Positions 25,359 through 37,285 of a stretch of DNA of 64,000 nt are shown here, piece by piece. The stretch is taken from positions 884,989,335 through 885,053,334 of the forward strand of contig OY856410.1 in assembly GCA_963693085.1 (NCBI GenBank), read 5' to 3'. The DNA comes from Alisma plantago-aquatica. Taxonomy: Eukaryota; Streptophyta; Magnoliopsida; Alismatales; Alismataceae. Each line of letters begins with the position of its first letter. Position 1 is the stretch's first letter. A program made the position numbers and the translations under genes. The notes under the pieces were generated by a model. The model did not search any database, had not been told where the DNA came from, and saw only the letters and a list, made by a program, of their open reading frames with translations.

Positions 25359-26597
25359 ATGTCTGGAAACCATGAAGAACATGCTGCTGAGAACAGTGAT
25401 GTTGCATCAGTTGATGGAGCTATAGGGCAGGCACATGAAGATCGGGTGCCTGAGGTCCCCCAACCTGACCCAACCATTCTTGAACACCCTGCCTATCAAT
25501 AGCTTATGGGGCAGATGATGGCTACGATGAATCTCATGGTAGAAAGACTGCCAGTGCCTCCGCTGAGAGAACATGCTCCCCATGGTGAAACATTGAGTAT
25601 CGAGAAGACCTTTGAGTAGCTTCGCCGAGTCGGAGCTTCAAATTATGTTGGTACGGATGATCCAGCGGATGCAGATCTGTGGCTGACAAGTCTTGAGAAG
25701 GCTTTCCGGATCCTCGACATCCCTGAAGCAGACAAAGTAAAGCACACTGTCTACCTTCTGAAAGGTAGTGCTGTTCACTGGTGGACCATCGAGGAGGAGA
25801 AGCGACCTGGTGAGGTGATCGGTTGGGAGGTTTTCCGGTACGAGTTTGTTAGCAGATACTTTCTGAAGATGTATCTGGATGAGAAGATCAGTCAGTTTGA
25901 GCACTTGCACCAAGGAACAATGAACATCACCGAGTACGAAGCCAAGTTAATGGACTTGCTGAGGTTTTGTCCTCACATGGGAGTGACATATGAAGAGCGG
26001 ATCAGACACTTTGAGAAAGGTCTGAGTGCTGAGCTGACAACACCTGCTTCTATGTTGGAGAATCGGGAGCGGTTTGCTACGTTTGTGGAATCTGTCCTGA
26101 GGATGGAACGGTCAGTGAGGGAGAAAAGAGAATCCATGTCTAAGAAGAGGCATGCTCAGTTCCAGGGATAGAGGTTTGGTGGCTTCAAGAAGTCGAGGTT
26201 TTCAGCACCTTCTACGATGAGAGGTTCCAATGTACCGTCACAGTGGTCTCCAAGTAAGGGAAGAGGATATGTTTCTTCACCATCTAAGGCACATAGTTCA
26301 ACTTCTGCGGTAGTAACAGGGCCATCTAGGCCATGGTTTGAAGTTAAGATGTGCTATATCTGTGGTCAGACGGGGCATTTCAAGTCGAGTTGCCCAAATA
26401 GAGATCTGGAAGTGCCACAGCAGCCGAGGTAGAATCATCAAGGGTCAGATAGACAACAGCCCAGTGGTAGCAGAGGGTGAGGACGCGGTCAAGCATCTCA
26501 AGTGGGATCGTCTGCTCAAGGGAGCAGAGGACGTGGACAGCAAGCAACAGCTCAATTCTATGCTATGAGTCAGCTGGAGGTGATAGTCAACCTATGA
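25359..26597 (+). pseudogene. gag: Element B gag
   Basis: Gag forms the particle shell and binds the element RNA. The frame opens at ATG 25359 (MSGNHEEH) and stays in one phase through pol. Matching Ty3-type gag, it has a capsid region (GSAVHWWTIEE, FEKGLSAELTTP, about 25700-26100) and a CCHC zinc knuckle CYICGQTGHFKSSC at 26352-26393. In-frame stops occur, for example at 25500, 26169 and 26430, all explicable as CAG to TAG or CGA to TGA. There is no frameshift. The gag/protease border at 26597 is approximate. Confidence 0.9.
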
Positions 26598-29500
26598 GTG
26601 GTGACAGGTCAGAGGGAGTTATTTCATTCTGATATGTCTTCTTCTTGCTTTATATATGTTCTGGTTGACCCGGGTACTACACACTCTTTTATTGCCTATT
26701 ATATGCTTGAGAACTGTCGTTTACCTGTTAGTTGTAAGAAAGATAGTTTGTTGTTAGAAACCCCTCTTGATGGTTCCTCGATGCTTCGAGAAGAGTTCCC
26801 ATCTTATGTCTTATCTTCTTCGGGACACAACATACAAGTTGATCTTATACCACTTGATATGCATGGTTTTTATGTTATCCTTGGGATGGATACCTTAGAG
26901 AAGTATAAGGTTGTTTTGGACTGTGGTTCCAAGCCAGATGTGTTTGATGATGACGGAGAAGAGTGGATCTTCCAAGGAGATAGGTAGATTCTTCCGACAT
27001 GTCTAGTATCCGCCATGGTGGCAGGTAAGTTGTTACGACAAGGATGTGAGGCGTTCTTAGCTCACATTGTAGATACCGTTGTAGATACCAAGGCGAAAGG
27101 TCTTAGCCTTGAAGAGGTGTCTGTTGTCTGAGAGTTTTCCTATGTGTTTCCTGACGAGTTCCCTGGTGTTCCTCCACCCTGAGAGATTGATTTCGAGATC
27201 AATCTGGTTCCAGGAACACAGCCAGTTGCATAGACGTCGTATAGGATGGCTCCAGTAGAGATGGCAGAGCTTAAGAAGCAGTTGCAAGAGCTGTTGGAGA
27301 AAGGTTTCATATGACCGAGTACGTTGCCTTGGGGTGCTCCAGTGTTGTTCGTCAAGAAGAAGGACGGGTCAATGCAGTTATGTATATATTACCGACAGTT
27401 GAACAAGGTCACGATCAAGAACAAGTACCTGTTACCAAGGATAGATGACTTGTTTGATCATTTGCGTGGTGCTACAGTGTTTTCGAAGATCGATCTACGG
27501 TATGAATATCATCAGTTGAGGATTAGGGCGGACGGCATACCAAAGTCAGCTTTTAGGATGAGGTATGGTCACTACGAGTTTGTGGTTTTGCCGTTCGGGC
27601 TAACCAATGCACCTGCTGCTTTCATGGATTTGATGAACATAGTGTTCCTTCCGTTCCTAGATCAATTTGTTGTAGTATTTATAGATGACATCTTTATCTA
27701 TAGTCAGGACAAGCAAGAGCATGTGCAGCATCTTCGACTAACGTTGACTCTTCTTCGCCAACATCAATTGTATGCCAAGTTCAGTAAGTGTGAGTTCTGG
27801 TTGGAAGAAGTGACTTTTCTAGGTCATGTGATATCTACTGAAGGAGTCAAATTGGACCCGAAGAAGGTGGAGTCCATTGCAGAGTGGGAGCCGCCAAAGA
27901 CGCCGACGGAGGTTCGTAGTTTCCTGGGTTTGGCACGATACTACCAGAGGTTTATCAAGGACTTCAGTGCGATTGCTTTACCGATGACAAAGTTGACCCG
28001 AAAGGATGTACCTTTTGTCTGGGATGATCGTTGTCAGCGAGCTTTCCAGAGTTTGAAGGAGAAGCTGACTAGTGCTCCAATGTTAGTGCTGCCAGAGCCT
28101 GGGAAGGGCTATGTTGTTTTCTACGATGCTTCCAAGAAAGGTTTAGGTTGTGTGCTGATGCAGGAAGAGCATGTCGTTTCTTTTGCTTTGCGACAGCTTA
28201 AGAAACACAAGGCGAACTATCTGACTCATGACTTCGAGTTGGCGGTAGTGGTTCATGCGTTAAAGATTTGGAGACACTATCTTTACGGGGAAGTGTGTCA
28301 GATCTTTACGGATCATAAGAATCTGAAGTACATCTTTTCGCATCATGAGTTGAACATGCGACATCATCGATGGATGGAGTTGATCAATGATTACGAGTGC
28401 ACCATCGAGTATCATCTGGGTAAGGCGAATGTAGTAGCTGATGCGCTTAGCCAAAAGTCTTCTTCTTTTTCCTCAAAGAAGGCACAGTTGAGTTCCTTGG
28501 TATGCCATAGATGATATATGTTTGTCTCTTTGTGACAGATGAATGTGTAGATGGAAGTTTCCTTGTTAGCTGGACTTTTAGCACAGATGCAAATCAAGCC
28601 TATGCTGAGACAATAGATCAAAGATGCACAACAAACAGATGACACAATACAGTTGATTAGATCAGAATTCGGCAGTGAAAGGCGTGATGGGTTCCATGAG
28701 TCTGAGGATGGACTAGTTTGCTATCGTGATAGGATGGTGGTCCCCGATGATGATGATCTGAGGAAATTAGTGCTCGAGGAAGCACACACGTCGATGTATG
28801 CTATGCATCCAGGTGTCACCAAGATGTATCATAGTCTGAAGGACTTGTATTGGTGGCCCGGTTTGAAGAAAGATGTAGCTGAGTTCGTGGCTAGGTGTGC
28901 GGTTTCTCAGCAAGTCAAGACTGAGCACCAGAAGCCGGCAGGAACGTTGCAACCCCTACCGATACCGCAGTGGAAATGGGATCATATAACCATGGATTTT
29001 GTAGTTGGTCTACCCCAGACAACTAGGAATCATGATTCCATTTGGGCAATAGTGGACAGATTGATGAAGTCTGCCCATTTCATACCAGTTAAGACAACAT
29101 ATATAGCCGAGAAGCTTGCTCGAGTATATGTTGATGAGATAGTACGTTTTCATGGTTTGCCAGCAACGATAGTTTCTGACAGAGGTCCTCAGTTCACGAG
29201 TCGTTTCTGGGAATAGTTGCACAAAGCGTTGGGAACGTAGTTGAGATTCAGTACCGCTTTCCACCCGCAAACAGATGGACAGTCTGAGAGGACTATACAG
29301 ACTTTGGAGGATCTCCTTTGAGCTTGTGTTCTACAGTTCCTAGGCAGTTGGGATGTACATCTCAATTTGATAGAGTTTGCTTACAACAATAGTTATCAGC
29401 AGAGCATTGACATGGCTCCTTATGAGGCCTTGTATGGCAGGAAGTGCAGATCTCCGTTATGTTGGCATGAGTCTGGTGAATATCAGCTTTTGGGTCCTGA

Positions 29501-30059
29501 GTTAGTACAGCAGACAACAAAAAAGATCAAAGTGATACAACAATAGTTGAAAGCGGCACAGGACAGGCAGAAGTCTTATGCAGACAATCGCCGACGACCT
29601 TTGGAGTTCCAGGTAGGAGACAAAGTGTATCTTAAAGTCTCTCCGTGGAAGGGTGTGCTAAGGTTTGGCTAGAAGGGTAAGCTAGCACCCAGATATATGG
29701 GGTCGTACCCAGTCATAGCACATGTTGGCAAGGTAGCTTATGAGTTGGAGCTGCCGCCAGAGTTGCACAAGTTTCATCCAGTGTTCCACGTCAGTATGCT
29801 GAAGAAAAGTCATCCAGATTCAGAAACAGTGATACAACTAGATGAAGTTGAGCTTGATGAAGATGTGACCTACGAGGAAGGTCCTGTGATGATCCTTGAC
29901 AGAAGGGTTAAGAAGTTGAAGAGGAAGGACCTGGTTCTTGTGAAGGTTCTTTGGCATCAACTTGGCGTTGAGGAAGCCACGTGGGAGCTTGAGGAATAGA
30001 TGAGGAGGATGTATCCCTCACTTTTCTCTTTGGATTTCGGGGACGAAATCCCTTTGTAG
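26598..30059 (+). pseudogene. pol: Element B pol: protease, RT, RNase H, integrase, chromodomain
   Basis: This is the same phase as gag, so gag-pol was one frame of about 1567 codons (25359-30059). Domains: retropepsin-like protease (LVDPGTTHSFIA at about 26663, where the usual Ser of DSG is Pro); reverse transcriptase (27324-28000, catalytic FIDD at about 27682); RNase H (28100-28460); integrase HHCC finger (28780-28920, where the last Cys is Ser in CAVSQQ); integrase core (MDF at about 28993, SDRGPQF at about 29176, QSERT at about 29281); and a chromodomain ending near 30000. About twenty in-frame TAG or TGA stops interrupt gag-pol, with no TAA and no frameshift. The enzyme set copies and integrates the element; the chromodomain is thought to target heterochromatin. 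Confidence 0.93.
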
Positions 30060-30069
30060 AGGGTTAGCG
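30056..30069 (+). other. Weak polypurine tract of element B
   Basis: GTAGAGGGTTAGCG directly precedes the right LTR, where plus-strand priming would start. It is less purine-pure than usual. Confidence 0.45.
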
Positions 30070-32758
30070 TGTAAGGACCCTGGCCTTCGTTTAGGGTTTA
30101 CCCTGTTTGCTTTGCTTAAAACTGATGCTTAGTTGCTTGCTAATCACCTTTAGTGGTGACTAGGGTTGTTGGTGCTTTGTTGAGAGTTGGAGGTGCTACT
30201 TGCAAATAACCCAAGTTTAGGGTTTGTGGGCAAGTTTGTCACCATGTGTGGTGTTCCTCCCTCTCTTTGCTTCCTCTTGTGTTGAGAGGAAGGGTTGGGC
30301 TCGTTGCTTGAGTTCCTTTGGGCTTGGTTGGGCTTGTTGGGCTTTGTGGTGTGTTTCCCTTGCTTCTTTGGACCCTGTGTCGGGCAAGAGTGCCCTATGT
30401 CGGCCTAGGTGTGTTGCCCATGGATCCTTTGACCTTCTTTGAGCTCGTTTGTGTCACCACTAGTGGACACTTGGTGCTTGATGCTTGCATGTGGCAATGG
30501 CCTTAGACATGTGTGTAAGACATGTTAGAGTGGTGGCAATGCTCTTAGACAAGTGTCCCTAGGTGGGCGACACCTTGCTTTTCTCTACCTTGGTTTCTTC
30601 TCCATCCCCTTCTATACATGCATTTCCTTTCCCTTGCTAAGGATCCCTTTAGTTCCTTAGTCTCCTTCTCCTTGGTGCACGACACTCTCTTCCTTTGCAA
30701 GCTTGGTGGCCGATCCTTCTTGGAGTCTCCTTCTTTCTCTAGTTGTGGTCGAACCCTAGAGTGCCTTGATCTTCTTCTTGTGGTGGTGCTAGGAGCTTGG
30801 AGCTTGCTTAAGGCGGGTTACATAACTCCTAACCCTAACTACATTACCATCTTCTATGCTCTTATTTATATGTTGCTTATGATTGGCTAGGTATGATGTT
30901 AGTTTAGTTTATTGCTTAGTTGCACCTTGTTGACCGGACCTATGTTCTAGGGTTTCTTGGTGAGCAATACACCTTTCTCTCCTTGGTCCAGAGGAGTGAT
31001 CTTGATTTCTAGTAGCATGGGAAATACCCCTCTCTCGTTTAAGTTGAGAGGTGAGCTTGTGTTCTAGTTGCTTGAGCAACACCCTCCTCTCACCATGGAC
31101 TTGGAAGGTGAGCTTTGTGGTGGTTGTGAACCTCATTTAGGGTTGTTCCTTGTGTTTCCCGATTGATGATATGAAGCTTGGCAAGACCCCTCTCTCTTGA
31201 TAGTTGAGAGGTGAGCCATCTTCTTGATCCATTAGGGTTGTGGTGCCCTTGTGCCTGAGGTTGGTGGTGACCCTATCGGGTTGTGTCTTACCCGTTATGA
31301 AGTTGGTAGTGTTGCTGCCTGACATCCTTCTTTGGCCTAGAGCCTTGGTCACCATATAGTGTGGTTGTGTTTGGCGATACACCCAGGTTCTTGATCTTTG
31401 GTGCGTTGTGTGCCACATCCGGTTTGGTGATATGTGTCACCCTTGGTTCCCGCTTTGTGTGTGTCGGGCATCACACCTTGATGAGAAAACTACCCGATAC
31501 ACTTAGCCTTGGGATGGTTTGATGTCGTTGTGCGTTGAGGCATGGAGCTCGTTATCTAGTTGGTAGTGATGTGCACAGGCGTCGCGTTAATCCTTGACCT
31601 GTGTGTCGGACGATAGGTTCGGGTTGGTTAGCTGAGTGCGACGCTGCGTTACCCGACACCTTGATGCTCGACAGAGTGTTGCCCGTTACACCTTGCACGA
31701 CACGCTCTTGGGCTCAGTTGCCGGATAGGCTTCTTGACCATTGTTTCCTTGCTAACCTGACGTAGCGTTGCCCGTCTTGAGGTGCACAATAGGTATGGCT
31801 GCACGGAAGGCTTGTTTCCCTGATGCATAGCACACCGTGCACGACGCAGCGTTGCACATTACACCCTTATGCTTGGCCGATAGGAGATGGTGTGCCTGGC
31901 TGATACATGTGCTGGCCGTTATGTGGTGGGTGATAGGGTGAATACCCTACCTGATACTACCTTTGGTGAGGATAGTGGGTGTTTCTAGTGAGGGTCTTGT
32001 TCCTTATAGATAACGATATGTTAGACATTATTCCTGCTATCACATTTAGTCATGACGGTGGCCCTTGATATGCTCGATGGTAATCATTATGGTAGAGCTC
32101 ATCTATGTAACTTAACATGACTTTACATATGTATGTGACCATTTTGATGATATTGATAATGCTAAGAAATGATAAGCATGTAAGATGCTTGCTTAATGAT
32201 ATGACCTATGCTAATAATTATAGGTTGAAGCAGGAATGATATCATATATAATCCATCAATATTGCCCTATATTGATAAGATGGTCTTGCTGTTAATCCAT
32301 GATGATTGTACTAACCATGCAGGTGAAGCATAGCCAGGTAAAAATGATGAGTGACATTGTGTTGATAATCACTCTTGATGTTGAGATGACATACATGATG
32401 TGTTTTGGCCTGAGGACCGGAGTTCAGTTAAAGGGCCTAAGTTGATGAGAATTTCTTGAGAGGCAGTGGCATTATGTGATAAGGGATTGAGATCCCATGG
32501 CAAGGTGGTGATCCTTGAGATGGATCTAGATGATTGGCAAGAGGCCAAGTGGTAACATGTAATGTTGAATCCTCCTGATGGATCAGGATGATGTTGTTTA
32601 CAATAAAAAGCATAATATTGTGTCTCGTGTTGTTCATTCTTGTTATAGTTTGCATGTTATACAACTTGGTTGAATCTTGCAATCTACTTAAAATATACTA
32701 ACTAATCATAAGTGGAACATATCATGTAGTTTGCCCAGGCCATAGATCCATCATCGTC

Positions 32759-32814
<56 letters not shown>

Positions 32815-33994
32815 CATGGTGAACAGGCCCACGACTCAGAGTGATAGAGCATGAATGCATTCATGGCTCAGAGCACGGTGAATAGGCCCGTGGCTCAGAT
32901 ATACTAGCGTCGTGACCTGTACCAAGCCGGGCTAGAGAAAGGGTAGCCTATGGAGCTGACCCTGTGGCTGAGGCCACTTAAGCACGAGACGGCGGTCCTG
33001 CTTGTGTTGTACTCGTGCACTGACCACGAGGTGGGAGGTCATGGAGTCCGGCTCTTCCATTGACCTTGTATGGCACCGGCTTGGGTTTCACAACCGAAGG
33101 TTGTATTTAAGCGGTACGACTCACTTCCTTAGGGCATAATAATACGTAATCTAGCAAAATAGTATTTACTGCTTAAGACAAAACACGAAACATTGGTTGA
33201 GGCCTTGCTTGAGTAGTTAATATTGTTATACCTGCAATTGCTTATATGTTCCTCATGATATGTGGTAAGACCATATAAATCTTATCTTGTTAATCATGTT
33301 CCATAAAAGAATTACTTGGGTATACATCTTTCGTACTTCTGGTAAGCTTGATAGTATGAACAACTTTACTTTATAACTGCTCCTGTGATACTTCCTATTA
33401 GCTATGTTCTCTCGTTGCTTTATCTCTATAAGGTTTTGTAGTTTCGGCGGGGAGTTATGTTTCTCACTGGGACTGTGTGTCTCACCCCGCTGGTTTACAC
33501 CCTTTTTAGGTGGTCAAGCTAGGCGTGGTGGTGGTCGCGGAGTTGCGGCTGAGCAACAAGACGAGCAGTAGAAGGCAAGAGATGGATACGCTGTTGTTTT
33601 GGTTGTTTGTAGTAGAGTCCTAGAGTCATCCTTGTACTCTCAGGTCTTTGGAGGTGTTTTGATGTTGTTTCACGATGTATAGTTGTTGATATTTTGTATA
33701 TCCTACTGCTGACCGGATGTGGGCCGTTATGTATGTATAAACAGGTGATGAACTCATGTGATGGTTTGACAGTTGATCTCCTAAGTTGTGGACGCATGTC
33801 AAGAACTTGTAATTGTTTATATAACCTATTTCTTGGCAGAATAAGGACCTATATGTAATAGTTTTCTCAGTTTATCCATTTTTCGTAATCGGTTTTAATT
33901 AACCTGTGTTTTTGGTAATCTATGGTTATGGTGATCTCCACACATTTTCGCGTAACACCTCACTATCTGTGTGATAGTGGGATGTGTTGCCACA
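30070..33994 (+). repeat. Element B right LTR (3925 bp)
   Basis: It is collinear with the left LTR with scattered substitutions. It lacks a 125-bp segment present in the left LTR (23800-23924), and its TA tract is shorter, which together explain the 200-bp length difference. Confidence 0.95.
32761..32814. repeat. TA / GA microsatellite in B's right LTR
   Basis: A run of TA units (32761-32797) passes into GA units (to 32814). It corresponds to the longer TA run of the left LTR. Confidence 0.95.
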
Positions 33995-34621
33995 GAAGTG
34001 GTATGGTTTCCACAAGCTTGGGGACCAAGATAAAGCTTGTAGGACAATCTTTGTGCATTAAAATCTAGTTTTGGTGTAATGTGCAATTTACTAAAACCTA
34101 AAGTTCAACATGCAAAATACCACCTTTATAGGGTCTCTCATGTTTCTTGGCATCAAGTGGAGTAAAGAAAATGAGAGGGGCACCTCATTTGGATTATTAT
34201 GGAGGAGAGAGAATCTTGACATTAAGATAATCAAGATTTAAGCACAAATGGCTCTTTAATATAACTTAACGCAAAAAGAAATATATTAATTATGGGGCCC
34301 TTCAATCAAAAATTGAAGGATGTTTTTGAAATAGTTTGGATGAGTTTGTGCCATGCTTGGGCACAAAAAGATCTTGGTTGAGTGGAAGCCATTCACATTA
34401 ATATAATATAAAACAATATCCAATAAAAGATGGATATTAATATTCATCTCTTTAAGATGATTAATTTCTTTTCCATTAATCCTTGGATAATGGAGAAGTT
34501 TTTCAAGGTTATAGAAGGTGGCTACGTGGTCAAATCATAGAGGAATCTTTGGTGGAATTAGTTGGAATTAAAGAAGATAACTCTCTTTTTCTATTTCCTT
34601 AAAAACCCATATACATATCTC

Positions 34622-34631
34622 TTATATATAT
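34622..34631 (+). promoter_or_regulatory. Putative LTR TATA box of element A
   Basis: TTATATATAT stands about 0.9 kb into the LTR, with B removed, followed by pyrimidine-rich sequence. The right LTR has a changed version, TTATGTATAT, at 51049-51058. The promoter role is inferred. Confidence 0.4.
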
Positions 34632-35109
34632 CTTTTGCAATACACATGAGAATCATTTCCTTAGTTTCTTTCTCTTTTCACCTTGCTTTGGCTGACCAAA
34701 GGAGAGCTCTGGAGTAGAGGAAGGATGACCAAACCTGTTGGTAAGTTTGGATCACCATCTACCTCGGATCCATGGTGGAAACCCTAAAACAAGGCTTGAT
34801 TCATGGTTTTCTTCAATTGGTTTCCATTTCTAGCAAGTTTGTTCATCCAAAAGTTGAAGGGAGGACCTTGGACAACTGCTAGAGCTCAATACACCATTAA
34901 ATCCATGGAGCTTGGAGCTTGAGATCAGTTCTAAAGGTGGGTTTTATAACTCTAACCCTTAAGCATTAGTATTGCACTCTTTTCTATAAGAATTGTTGGT
35001 TACTTTTCTTCCTTTGATACTCTTGTGAGTTCTTGATATAATTTCTATGAAGAACAACATTTGTTCTTGGTTGAACAGAGGAAGATGAATATGACATCAT
35101 TCTAGATAA

Positions 35110-36655
35110 ATATCCCAAAAAGTACTTTACCAAACGGTTTGCTTTTGTTGCTCAAACAGTTTCCCAAACCGTTTGGGAGCAAACGGTTTCAAACCGTTTG
35201 AATGCAAACGGTTTCACTAAACCGCCTAGAAGCAAACGGTCCAAGACCGTTTGGTGGCTTTGACCAAGCGTTGACTATTTGGAGACCTGTTGAGAATAAT
35301 GTAGGTTAATTCTCCATCAATAATTATTAATTAATTTCAATTGGTTCACTAGTTAAAGGTCCAACAATCACCAAAACCCTAATCGGGTAGGTGTTGTTTT
35401 GATAATTGAATAAGTTTGAAACTTGGGTTGAGTGACCTAAACGGTTTCAAAACTGTTTGGGGATCACCCAAACAGTCTCAAGACTGTTTGGTGATCACCC
35501 AAGACCGTTTGGAGGTTTAGGGTTCAGCCTGGTTGACCAATTGAAGATCCAAAGGTATCAAGTTGATGTATAACCAGTTGCTTATTTGGTGACTAATCCT
35601 AGGATCCAAACCCTAAATGAATAACATGGTTGATTATGAAGTGATGGGAAAACGGTCTCAAAACCGTTTGTAGAATATCCAAACGATCCCAAGACCATTT
35701 GGGGGTAACCCAAGACCGTTTGGAGGTCTAGGGTTAACTATGGTTAAGTGTTTGAAGATCTAAAGGTGTTAGGTTCAAGTATATTCAATTGTTGACTTAG
35801 TGATCAATCTAATGAGCCAAACTCTAATTGGTTGACTTGGTTTTAGATGTTGACTTGGGAAAATAGTCTCAAGACCGTTTGGAGGTTGTCCAAATGACCT
35901 CAAGACCGTTTGGGGTCAGGTCATGTCCAAATTGTATGATGGTTCGATGATTCCAAATCAATTAGACTCACATTGATTAATGTTGAAGGGCCATCGATTT
36001 CAAACCCTAATTCAATAAAATCAATCCCTAATTGATGACCAATTGAAGGTCAATTGAGGGTCAGATCAGTTGATTGATGACCTAATTAACTCAATTGAAG
36101 TGTGGTGATAGGTCCAATTGGAGAGTAGTTCCATAGAATCAATGGTTGAAGGAATCAACAATGGAAACCCTAAACCGATTTGAAGTGGTTGAGACCCTTT
36201 TTGGTCCTTGTGGTTTTGAGGGGGGTTTGGACCAAATGGTCTCAAGACCGTTTGAGTCCAAATGGTCTCAATACCATTTGGGACCAAACGATCCCAAACT
36301 ATTTGGGTTCATGCATTTTCAAAAGGTAACTTTAGCAAACGGTTTTGGGGGTCTACTTTAGTAAACGGTTTCATGAGACCACCTTTAGCAAACGATCTCA
36401 GAAGTCAACTTTGGCAAATGATCTACACCACTAACTTTACTAAATGGTCTCAAGTGTGCAACTTTACTAAATGGTTTCAAGGGTTGCTTTTGCAAACGAT
36501 TTCAAGTGTACAACTTTAGTAAATGGTTTCAAACGTAACTTTAGCAAACGGTTTCATTGGTTGAACAAGACCATTTGAGGTCTGATTTGGTCAAGACCGT
36601 TTGAGGTCTATATGGACAAGACCATTTGGTGGATAATTAACCAAAACCGCATGGG
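35110..36655 (+). repeat. Array of AAACGGTTT / AAACCGTTT palindromic repeats (A left LTR)
   Basis: By eye there are about forty half-sites of the form CAAACGGT(T/C)TC or AAGACCGTTTGG. Many are paired as near-perfect palindromes such as AAACGGTTTCAAACCGTTT, and they spread over 1.5 kb downstream of the TATA-like box. Spacing is irregular. Many copies show C-to-T or G-to-A changes (CAAATGATC, AAGACCATTTGG). Confidence 0.9.
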
Positions 36656-37139
36656 TACTTAAAGTGGTTAAAGGACAAAGTGATTAGTTAATTAATACAT
36701 GATGTAATCAAAGATGATTATAATAAAGGTACCCTTAATGGGATAGGATGCTTGGTACCCTTTTAATGAGTAAGCCTTAATGATCATGGTGATGAGGGCA
36801 TAACCATGATGTCAATTCTCGTTCATGTTGAGCTAACTCAGCTTAATCAAATCTGATGAAAGCATCATCTTATAGAAGATGAGAGAGAAGACCTCCTACA
36901 TGAATGATAATCATGTAATGGACTTTTATTTTAGCTGAATGATTGATTAGGGTATGATCCATGATAGTGAGATCATGAAACCCTAATTATGAAGGTTAAT
37001 GAATCATAACCCTAATTAAGGGCATTAATAGGTGAAATCCTAATGCATGATGATGGTATGAACTTAATTCATAATGATGACATGATAAACCTTAACTCAA
37101 GGTACTTTGATGTTCATTCGTACTTGAGATGTAAATACC

Positions 37140-37285
37140 AAACCCTAATCTAGAATGATATGATGTGAATAGTAAACCCTAATATAGGGTGATATGATGT
37201 GAATAGTAAACCCTAATCTAGGGTGATGTGATGTGAATAGTAAACCCTAATCTAGGGTGATGTGATGTGAATAGTAAACCCTAAT
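37140..37285 (+). repeat. 34-bp tandem repeat with telomere-like core (A left LTR)
   Basis: There are four full units and a partial one with 34-bp period, each starting AAACCCTAATCTAGGGTGAT. The core combines AAACCCTAA and TAGGGT, like the plant telomere repeat in both orientations, but the unit as a whole is not telomeric. The right LTR has the same array at 53533-53680. Confidence 0.9.

Noticed and set aside
35110..36655. CRISPR-like array
   Set aside because: Palindromic repeats are irregularly spaced, there are no unique equal-length spacers, and the host is a plant. The array is part of an LTR.
37140..37285. Interstitial telomere sequence
   Set aside because: The repeat unit is 34 bp with only one AAACCCTAA per unit, and it is duplicated in both LTRs of element A.
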